DNA of 5,854 nt from Solirubrobacterales bacterium. Its GTDB lineage: Bacteria; Actinomycetota; Thermoleophilia; Solirubrobacterales; Solirubrobacteraceae. The position numbers and the translations under genes are program-made. The stretch spans positions 1 through 5,854 of the forward strand of contig JACDAP010000241.1 of assembly GCA_013695395.1 (NCBI GenBank), given 5' to 3'. A model generated the notes under the pieces. The model had not been told where the DNA came from and made no database searches. It was given only the letters and a program-made list of their open reading frames with translations. Below, in pieces: positions 1 to 5,524 of the stretch. Positions within the stretch are counted from its first letter, which is position 1. Each line of letters starts with the position of its first letter.

Positions 1-1
1 C

Positions 2-376
2 TTAACAGCTGATGGAGCACCCATGAATTCTTTTTGGATTCCACAATTGAGCGGGCAAATATATTCAATGACAGGGATGTCAACACAACTTCATTTAATG
101 GCCGATGCAACAGGAGAATATGTTGGTAAAGACGTTGAAATCAATGGTGAAGGATATGCAGACATGACATTTTCAGTGAAATCGACTTCGTTAAAAGATT
201 TTGAGGATTGGATTTCAGAGGTCAAAAGATCACCTCTTCAACTCACTGATCATAATTATGAAGAACTTGTCAAACCTTCAGTAAATAAATCCGTTATTCT
301 TTATTCAGAAGTGGCAAATGAATTATATCATAAAGTAGTTCATAAATATATGTACCCAACCAAGCCGGTATTATGA
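2..376 (+). CDS. cyoA: Cytochrome bo3 ubiquinol oxidase subunit II, 3' end only
   Basis: This is the C-terminal 124 residues of CyoA; the frame is open to the left window edge, so the start, lipoprotein signal and transmembrane hairpin lie outside. The visible part is the periplasmic cupredoxin domain: the stretch beginning MNSFWIPQLSGQIYSMTGM closely matches the CyoA family. Where cytochrome c oxidases have the CuA cysteines, this protein reads EINGEGYADM with no cysteine. A CuA-less subunit II is the hallmark of quinol oxidases. After the cupredoxin core comes the CyoA-type extension (DFEDWISEVKRSPLQL, then ELYHKVVHKYMYP). The protein ends soon after this and lacks the Met/His-rich tail of E. 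coli CyoA. Its stop codon overlaps the cyoB start as ATGA, which points to translational coupling. The internal ATG at 23 is not the true start, because the homologous sequence continues upstream of it. Confidence 0.95.
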   Translation, partial: LTADGAPMNSFWIPQLSGQIYSMTGMSTQLHLMADATGEYVGKDVEINGEGYADMTFSVKSTSLKDFEDWISEVKRSPLQLTDHNYEELVKPSVNKSVILYSEVANELYHKVVHKYMYPTKPVL

Positions 377-2349
377 AAGAATTCTTATTCGGGAAATTAA
401 CTTGGGAATCTCTTCCTCATGTCTGGTACACGATTGGGGGAACTTTATTTGTTATACTAATGGCCATTGGAATCTCAATATATCTCACTAAAAATAAACG
501 CTGGGGTTGGCTATGGAATGAATGGCTTACTTCTACTGATCCTAAGAAAATCGGTACCATGTATATGATCTTTTCCTCTCTAATGTTCTTTCGAGGAATG
601 TTAGATGCCGCATTGATATATCTTCAGCAGTCAATTGCAGCTGACTCTCAAGGATTTCTTTCTGCCGACCATTTCCAGCAGATCTTCACATCACATGGCG
701 ACATCATGGTTTTTTTCGTGACGATGGGATTTTTCTTCGGGCTTATGAACTGGATTGTCCCCCTTCAGATTGGAGCTCGAGATCTAGCTTTTCCATTTGT
801 TAATTCCTTAGGTTTATGGCTCACTGTTGCAGGTGGAATACTCATTAATTTCTTTTTTATCATCGGTGGAGATTTTGCTAATACCGGCTGGCTTGCGCTT
901 GCCCCCTTCTCCGAACTTGAATTTAACCCGAGTGTTGGTGTCGATTACCTTATATGGAGCTTGCAGCTTTCAGGTCTTGGCAGTCTTCTTGCGGGCATCA
1001 ACTTTTTTGTCACAATTATAAAAAAACGTGCTCCAGGAATGACTTTACTGAAAATGCCTTTATTCACCTGGAATTCTTTATGCGCAATGGTCCTTATTAT
1101 TTCAGCATTTCCTGTGCTTACTGCTACAACATTACTTCTTTGGATTGATCGTGCTTTTGGAATGCATTTCTTTACGACTGACTATGGCGGAAATCAGATG
1201 ATGTATTGGAATCTTATTTGGATGTGGGGTCATCCAGAGGTTTATATCTTAGTTATTCCCGCCTTTGGCTTATTTTCTGAAATTGTATCAACATTCTCGC
1301 AAAAGAAAGTATCCGGATATTTATCTATGGTAATTGCAGCAATAGCAATAACCACATTATCCTATTTGGTTTGGCTTCACCATTTTTTTGTCATGGGTGC
1401 AGGCCCAAAAGTGAACTCCTTTTTTGGTATCGTTACCATGCTAATTGCAATACCCGCAGGAGTTCAAGTTTTCAACTGGATTCTTACCATGTATAAAGGA
1501 AAGATCAACTTAGCATCGCCTATGTATTGGTTTATTGGTTTTTTAGTTATTTTTATGATAGGAGGAATGTCAGGAATATTTATGGCATCCCCACCTGCAG
1601 ATTTTCAGGTACATAACAGCTTATTCTTGGTGGCTCATTTTCACACGATGATTGTTGGAGTCGCTTTGTTTGGGATTTTTGCCGGCACTACTTTTTGGTT
1701 TCCAAAGATCTTTGGATTTAAACTTAATGAACGATTGGATAAAAGGGCTTTTTGGTTATGGTTCGTGGGATTTTTTGTGACTTTTATCCCAATTTATTTA
1801 TTGGGATTCATGGGTGCACCAAGACGTATCGATCACTATGATTCTTCTACAGGTTGGCAACCCTTATATATTATTGCGACGATTGGCTTTTTAATAATTA
1901 CATGTGGAATTATTACCCAAGTTTACATGGTATTTAAAAGCATAAAAGAAAGAAAAAAGCATCGGGCCACAGGAGATCCTTGGAATGGCAGGACGCTGGA
2001 ATGGGCATCACATTCTCCTCCTCCTTTCTATAATTTTGCCATAATTCCTCCTATTACGAGTTATGAGCCCTTTTGGGATTTGAAAAAACGGGGCTGGAAG
2101 CCAGAAAAAAAATATAAAGATATCGAATGTTTTAAAAACACAGGTATGGGTTTTTATATATCAACTTTTGCTTTCATAGCAGGTTTTGCGATCGTTTGGC
2201 ACATTATTTGGCTAGCTCTTGTCGGAGTGATAGGAATCATCGCTTGCATTATTATTCTTTCCTTTGATGATGATATGGAATATGAATTACCCGCTGCGGA
2301 AGTCGCCAAGATAGAAAAAACATATGAAAAGGATAACTATGGAAGTTAA
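373..2349 (+). CDS. cyoB: Cytochrome bo3 ubiquinol oxidase subunit I (heme-copper catalytic subunit)
   Basis: This 658-residue polytopic protein (E. coli CyoB is 663) reduces O2 with electrons from ubiquinol. By alignment from memory with E. coli, the low-spin heme ligands are H108 and H424. The high-spin heme ligand is H422, and the CuB ligands are H287, H336 and H337. Y291 is positioned to cross-link to H287. The quinone site residues R74, D78, H100 and Q103 are all present, supporting quinol rather than cytochrome c as donor. The D-channel is recognisable from D137, N126, N144 and the proton-donor E289 in the WGHPEVY motif. R484/R485 near the heme propionates are kept. The oddity is the K-channel: E. 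coli Lys362 is Gln365 here and Thr359 is Ala362, although S302 and S318 remain. The start at 373 overlaps the cyoA stop by 4 bp, with no strong ribosome site, consistent with coupled translation. Confidence 0.97.
   Translation: MKEFLFGKLTWESLPHVWYTIGGTLFVILMAIGISIYLTKNKRWGWLWNEWLTSTDPKKIGTMYMIFSSLMFFRGMLDAALIYLQQSIAADSQGFLSADHFQQIFTSHGDIMVFFVTMGFFFGLMNWIVPLQIGARDLAFPFVNSLGLWLTVAGGILINFFFIIGGDFANTGWLALAPFSELEFNPSVGVDYLIWSLQLSGLGSLLAGINFFVTIIKKRAPGMTLLKMPLFTWNSLCAMVLIISAFPVLTATTLLLWIDRAFGMHFFTTDYGGNQMMYWNLIWMWGHPEVYILVIPAFGLFSEIVSTFSQKKVSGYLSMVIAAIAITTLSYLVWLHHFFVMGAGPKVNSFFGIVTMLIAIPAGVQVFNWILTMYKGKINLASPMYWFIGFLVIFMIGGMSGIFMASPPADFQVHNSLFLVAHFHTMIVGVALFGIFAGTTFWFPKIFGFKLNERLDKRAFWLWFVGFFVTFIPIYLLGFMGAPRRIDHYDSSTGWQPLYIIATIGFLIITCGIITQVYMVFKSIKERKKHRATGDPWNGRTLEWASHSPPPFYNFAIIPPITSYEPFWDLKKRGWKPEKKYKDIECFKNTGMGFYISTFAFIAGFAIVWHIIWLALVGVIGIIACIIILSFDDDMEYELPAAEVAKIEKTYEKDNYGS
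2327..2332 (+). promoter_or_regulatory. Ribosome binding site of cyoC
   Basis: AAAAGG lies 6 nt upstream of the ATG at 2339, inside the end of cyoB. It favours that start over the ATG at 2324, which has no purine-rich site at a suitable distance and would add five residues without family support. Confidence 0.6.
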
Positions 2350-2941
2350 AGTAACCCATCCAGAAGAAAGCGAAACTAAGGTTTTTGGCTTTTGGGTCTA
2401 TCTGATGACTGACCTTATCATTTTTGCTGTGCTTTTTGCTTGCTATATTGTTTTGCATAAAAATACCTTTAATGGGCCGACTGCTAGAGAACTTTTTCAT
2501 TTACCTGATGTGCTAGCCGAAACTCTTATACTGCTCACAAGCAGCTTCACATGCTCGCTTGGTATGTATGCAGTCCATCGCCATCAAAAAAAACGGGCTA
2601 CTATTTGGTTTGCAGTCACCTTTCTATTGGGTACATCCTTCTTGTGTTTGGAAATTTTAGAATTTATTGATTTTGTAGAACGAGGAGCTACATGGCAACG
2701 CAGCGCTTTTCTTTCCTCTTTTTTTACATTGGTAGGTACACATGGTTTTCATATTTCCGTGGGATTATTATGGATGGCGGTGGAGATGTTTCGCATCACA
2801 TTGCGCCCACTAAATGGGCATAATATCTCCAGAATTTTTCGAATGACTCTTTTTTGGCACTTCCTAGACTTTGTGTGGATCTTCATTTTTACTGTGGTTT
2901 ATGGAATCGGATACTTAGGAAGTAATCATTTGAATCATTAG
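2339..2941 (+). CDS. cyoC: Cytochrome bo3 ubiquinol oxidase subunit III
   Basis: This 200-residue membrane protein (E. coli CyoC is 204) is a structural subunit of the bo3 complex in the inner membrane. About five membrane segments can be seen, near residues 17-38, 56-80, 87-112, 125-150 and 168-192, as expected for the short bacterial form. Family signatures are KVFGFWVYLMTDLIIF near the N-terminus, the glutamate-bearing CLEILEF, LVGTHGFHISVGLLWM at 131-146 and LFWHFLDFVWIFIFTVVY at 171-188. The histidine-rich N-terminal tail of E. coli CyoC is replaced by a short acidic stretch. The chosen start overlaps the end of cyoB by 11 bp, so the two are probably translated in a coupled way. An in-frame ATG at 2324 is an alternative that adds only MKRIT. 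Confidence 0.95.
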   Translation: MEVKVTHPEESETKVFGFWVYLMTDLIIFAVLFACYIVLHKNTFNGPTARELFHLPDVLAETLILLTSSFTCSLGMYAVHRHQKKRATIWFAVTFLLGTSFLCLEILEFIDFVERGATWQRSAFLSSFFTLVGTHGFHISVGLLWMAVEMFRITLRPLNGHNISRIFRMTLFWHFLDFVWIFIFTVVYGIGYLGSNHLNH

Positions 2942-2951
2942 CCTGCATTGA

Positions 2952-2984
2952 AGTGTAGGGGTATACGAACAGAAACCCTATACT
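2952..2984 (+). promoter_or_regulatory. Intercistronic RNA hairpin between cyoC and cyoD
   Basis: AGTGTAGGG (2952-2960) pairs with CCCTATACT (2976-2984) over nine base pairs with a single G-U, leaving a 15-nt loop. No U-run follows directly (the next bases are CTAAAAT), so it does not look like an intrinsic terminator. It sits in the only real gap (67 bp) of the operon. It could set the cyoC/cyoD ratio by RNA processing or stability. The pairing is read from the sequence; the role is inferred. Confidence 0.45.
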
Positions 2985-2999
2985 CTAAAATATTACTAT

Positions 3000-3003
3000 G
3001 GGA
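3000..3003 (+). promoter_or_regulatory. Weak ribosome binding site of cyoD
   Basis: GGGA lies 5 nt before the cyoD ATG at 3009. An out-of-frame ATG at 2998 overlaps it, but the CyoD-like reading frame begins at 3009. Confidence 0.35.
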
Positions 3004-3008
3004 TTGTT

Positions 3009-3323
3009 ATGCCTCAAGAATTAACGTTAAGGTTTGCAGGCTTTATTTCATCACTAGTTTTAACTTTTGCTGCCTATTTTATTATTTTGAATCCAAATTA
3101 TTTTAATTTTGATGTTAACACAGCCATCGCGGTTATTTTTTCTCTTGCTATCATCCAATCTCTTGTTCAGCTCATATTTTTCATCGATGTCTGGCATGAA
3201 AAAGGGATTCGATGGAATTTAATAGTTTTCGCCTCAACCGTTTCCATCATTTTTATCGTCATCTTTTTCTCAATTTGGATTATGAACCATCTTAATTATC
3301 ATATGATGCTTAGTATGGAGTAA
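3009..3323 (+). CDS. cyoD: Cytochrome bo3 ubiquinol oxidase subunit IV
   Basis: This small membrane protein of 104 residues (E. coli CyoD is 109) is the accessory subunit IV of the bo3 oxidase, thought to help assembly or stability of the metal centres in subunit I. Three hydrophobic segments are visible near residues 8-27, 37-60 and 69-92. Family signatures are the AIIQSLVQLIFFIDVW stretch in helix 2 and the C-terminal SIWIMNHLNYHMM, which closely matches the E. coli C-terminus. It follows cyoC after 67 bp in the same direction and is the last oxidase gene here. No cyoE (protoheme farnesyltransferase) follows. Instead the next gene runs the opposite way, its stop codon 6 bp beyond the cyoD stop, and no terminator hairpin is evident between them. 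Confidence 0.93.
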   Translation: MPQELTLRFAGFISSLVLTFAAYFIILNPNYFNFDVNTAIAVIFSLAIIQSLVQLIFFIDVWHEKGIRWNLIVFASTVSIIFIVIFFSIWIMNHLNYHMMLSME

Positions 3324-3329
3324 TATAAA

Positions 3330-4106
3330 CTAACGTCCAACATCTATTCCTGAGGAACGGCCGTTAAAGTAATGTAAAAGAGGCAGTTGAATCATATAGG
3401 TTGCGTGGTTTTCTCTAATGACTCTGCTGTTAAATTCTATATCAGCGCCATTTTTTAAGTCTGACCAATCGTAACCTCTCTCGAGGAGGCTGCGTCTGAG
3501 GGATGGAGAGCCATTATGAACACCTGATTCCCAACGCTTCAAGTTGCTTTCACAAAAAAGCTGTAACCATGTATGGGAACCTAGCTCAAATCGGATTTGT
3601 GAATATTCTGTTGGAGAAAAAAACGGGATAGCGGAATCACAGACTATTGATTCACCGGGGCAATAGGCATGGCCACACAGAACCATTTCAGCGTTTGGTA
3701 GTGCTTCAAACATCTGCAGTACAGCTTCTACTCTCTGTGGGTGAGGGATATCATCAGCATCAATACATAGAACTATATCGCTGGAACAGTGCCGGGATGC
3801 GGCAGTGCGATTGGCACCTTCCATAAATATGCCTATTCTGCGAATGATTTCAACACGGAATGGCCAAGGGCCCTCTTCAAGACCGTCTATCTCTTCCTTC
3901 GCCAAATGTTCGACTTGGGAAAGAGATATGACAACTTCGTCAGGTAAATGAGTTTGGTGAGTAAGACTAGTCAGCAAGTTTGGCAGATACTTAAAATGCT
4001 TGTAATAACATGGTACCGCGACACCTGAAGAAAGCGCCAGCAGATTATCAGTGGTTCCTAAAATAGCACCACAGATACTGAAAAATAGCAGAAAAAACTT
4101 GCTCAT
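3330..4106 (-). CDS. Family 2-like (GT-A fold) glycosyltransferase with an N-terminal signal peptide
   Basis: This 258-residue protein probably transfers a sugar from a nucleotide-sugar donor; donor and acceptor cannot be told from sequence. It begins with MSKFF, a hydrophobic core near residues 4-17 and a plausible cleavage zone around 24-28. This reads as a Sec signal peptide or, less likely, a membrane anchor. The catalytic domain starts at once with the first GT-A strand (VAVPCYYKHFKYLPNLL, from residue 29). The glycine/asparagine turn GANRTAASRH is at 97-106 and the metal-binding DxD motif is IDADD at 115-119. A later acidic motif, NGADIEF at 219-225, may supply the catalytic base. The acceptor-side region NGSPSLRRSLLERGYDW is typical of the superfamily. 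There are seven cysteines after the signal region, which could form disulfides if exported. No good ribosome site precedes the ATG. The gene is divergent from the gmd-like gene and convergent with cyoD. Confidence 0.82.
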   Translation of the reverse strand: MSKFFLLFFSICGAILGTTDNLLALSSGVAVPCYYKHFKYLPNLLTSLTHQTHLPDEVVISLSQVEHLAKEEIDGLEEGPWPFRVEIIRRIGIFMEGANRTAASRHCSSDIVLCIDADDIPHPQRVEAVLQMFEALPNAEMVLCGHAYCPGESIVCDSAIPFFSPTEYSQIRFELGSHTWLQLFCESNLKRWESGVHNGSPSLRRSLLERGYDWSDLKNGADIEFNSRVIRENHATYMIQLPLLHYFNGRSSGIDVGR

Positions 4107-4335
4107 ATTAGATACTTTATCGTGTATAAACGTTAATTCAACTCAATTTTGTGGATGAGTGTACCCACGGCGTTTACTATTTCCCTCAATATGTCGCGAA
4201 AGATGATTTCTTTCAATGGCAGAATTCCCCTTTCCTCCTTGGAGGTCAATTGCCAGTGAATACGCATACATATTTTTAAGTTTACAAAAATCATTCTTGA
4301 GAATAGCTTTACCTGTTAATGTTGGGAGGTATCTG
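4107..4335. promoter_or_regulatory. Divergent intergenic region between the glycosyltransferase and gmd genes
   Basis: These 229 bp separate two divergent genes and should contain a promoter for each. No consensus sigma70 promoter stands out. A weak candidate for gmd is TTGCCA (4250-4255) with TATTTT (4271-4276), but the 15-bp spacing is short. Two small inverted repeats could be operator-like: TTTAT-cgtgt-ATAAA (4116-4130), close to the glycosyltransferase start, and CCTCC-tt-GGAGG (4234-4245). The gmd reading frame stays open back through part of this region, but nothing there resembles the dehydratase family. Confidence 0.35.
4324..4329 (+). promoter_or_regulatory. Strong ribosome binding site of the gmd-like gene
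   Basis: GGGAGG lies 6 nt before the ATG at 4336 and is the best Shine-Dalgarno sequence in the window. It fixes the start at 4336 rather than the in-frame ATG at 4216, so the protein begins with its signal-peptide-like sequence. Confidence 0.8.
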
Positions 4336-5475
4336 ATGAAGGTATTTTTGTACATAGTTTCCTGCCTTGCTATTTTAGTTTCAAACTTGCATGCCATTGA
4401 AAATGCCCCTGAAACTGGCACCCCTTTAAAAAAAGCCCTCATTTTTGGTGTTACGGGTCAAGATGGCATCTACCTTGCTGAATTTCTTTTAGATAAAAAT
4501 TATGAAGTGCATGGAGTTAAAAGGAGCGACTCCAAAAAAAATGCAAATTGCATTGACATGTTGCTAGGAAGAAACAGTGACGAGAAACAACGTTTTGTTG
4601 TTCACTACGGCGATCTTCGTGATAAAGTCAATACCAACAACTTGATCTGCACCATCATGCCCGACGAAGTGTATAATTTAGCAGCACAAAGCCATGTGAA
4701 AGACTCCTTTGATGTTCCAGCTTATACTATTGATGTAAATGGGTTGGGGGTGCTTCACATTCTAGAATCGATCAGAATGTTAAATACTGAAAAGTCAATT
4801 AGGTTCTATCAAGCTTCAACAAGCGAGCTATTTGGAAAAGTGCATGAAATTCCACAAACAGAACTTACGCCTTTCTACCCCCGCTCTCCCTATGGCGTTG
4901 CGAAGCTATGTGCCCATTGGATTTCTATCAACTATAGGGAAGCCTATAACGTCTTTTCATGCAATGGGATCCTTTTCAATCACGAATCACCTTTAAGAGA
5001 TGAGACGTTTGTGACTAGAAAAATCACCCTCGCAGCCTCCCGGTATAAATATGGCCTTCAGGATATTCTTTACATTGGCAATTTGAATGCTAAGCGTGAT
5101 TGGGGCTATGCCAAGGACTATGTTGAAGTCATGTGGCTGATGCTTCAACAAAGCACTCCGGAAGATTATGTGATCGCTACTGGGATTAATCACACCGTCA
5201 GAGAATTTATAGAGCAGGCATATAAATATATTGGTGTCGACATCAAATGGTATGAAAGCGACCAAAATGAGTATGGTATTGATACAAAAACAGGAAAGGT
5301 CATTGTGGCAGTCAAACCGGAGTTTTTTCGCCCCACTGAAGTGGACGTTGTTTTAGGGAATGCTGAAAAGGCTAGAAATTCACTTAAATGGATGCCTAAG
5401 ACGAGTTTTAATGAATTATTGCAGATCATGATGGAATCAGACCTTAAAAAGATTTCCAAGGAAATTGAAAGATAA
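4336..5475 (+). CDS. gmd: GDP-mannose 4,6-dehydratase-like SDR enzyme with an N-terminal signal peptide
   Basis: The family converts GDP-mannose to GDP-4-keto-6-deoxymannose, the precursor of GDP-fucose, rhamnose and perosamine. This protein has 379 residues. Residues 1-20 form a textbook Sec signal (MK, hydrophobic core, cleavage likely after LHA). The extended SDR domain starts near residue 32 with the nucleotide-binding GVTGQDG at 38-44. The catalytic set T162, E164, Y186 and K190 (YPRSPYGVAK) matches E. coli Thr132, Glu134, Tyr156 and Lys160 with a constant offset of 30. NGILFNHESP, FVTRKIT, RDWGYAKDYVE and FFRPTEVD are Gmd signatures. Deviations include KRSDSKKNANC where the family has KRR-SSFNT-R, and SPLRDETF where it has SPRRGETF. 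These segments usually contact NADP(H) across the tetramer, so specificity or assembly may differ. It is probably co-transcribed with the downstream epimerase gene. Confidence 0.88.
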   Translation: MKVFLYIVSCLAILVSNLHAIENAPETGTPLKKALIFGVTGQDGIYLAEFLLDKNYEVHGVKRSDSKKNANCIDMLLGRNSDEKQRFVVHYGDLRDKVNTNNLICTIMPDEVYNLAAQSHVKDSFDVPAYTIDVNGLGVLHILESIRMLNTEKSIRFYQASTSELFGKVHEIPQTELTPFYPRSPYGVAKLCAHWISINYREAYNVFSCNGILFNHESPLRDETFVTRKITLAASRYKYGLQDILYIGNLNAKRDWGYAKDYVEVMWLMLQQSTPEDYVIATGINHTVREFIEQAYKYIGVDIKWYESDQNEYGIDTKTGKVIVAVKPEFFRPTEVDVVLGNAEKARNSLKWMPKTSFNELLQIMMESDLKKISKEIER

Positions 5476-5515
5476 TATGAATCATCTCGAAAGAGATAAA
5501 AAAATTCTTAATTAT

Positions 5516-5520
5516 GGGGA
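5516..5520 (+). promoter_or_regulatory. Ribosome binding site of the epimerase gene
   Basis: GGGGA lies 4 nt before the ATG at 5525. It supports that start over the in-frame ATG at 5477, which begins one base after the gmd stop and lacks an equally good site. Confidence 0.5.
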
Positions 5521-5524
5521 TCAA

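Noticed and set aside
827..1148. Two small plus-strand frames (827-1021 and 954-1148) inside cyoB
   Set aside because: They are out-of-frame overlaps within a fully conserved region of cyoB, with no supporting ribosome site or homology.
2252..2500. Minus-strand open frame across the cyoB/cyoC junction
   Set aside because: It overlaps two clear oxidase genes and its translation resembles nothing known.
4281..4312. Possible gmd promoter TTTACA (4281-4286) with TAGCTT 17 bp downstream
   Set aside because: The spacing is good, but the -10 box matches the consensus at only three of six positions, so it is not listed as a feature.
4216..4335. In-frame 40-residue upstream extension of the gmd-like protein from the ATG at 4216
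   Set aside because: It has no ribosome site and no resemblance to the Gmd family. The start at 4336 has a strong GGGAGG site and yields a clean signal peptide.
4143..4442. A 99-residue minus-strand open frame whose end (KGNSAIERNHLS) faintly recalls the C-terminal IER-x-N-L motif of IS1-type transposases
   Set aside because: The rest of the frame does not match any transposase, there are no inverted repeats or target duplications, and much of it lies antisense to gmd. A transposase remnant cannot be supported, though a protein search of this stretch would settle it.
4993..5459. Two minus-strand open frames (4993-5265 and 5190-5459) inside the gmd-like gene
   Set aside because: They are antisense shadows of a well-supported gene and show no recognisable domain.
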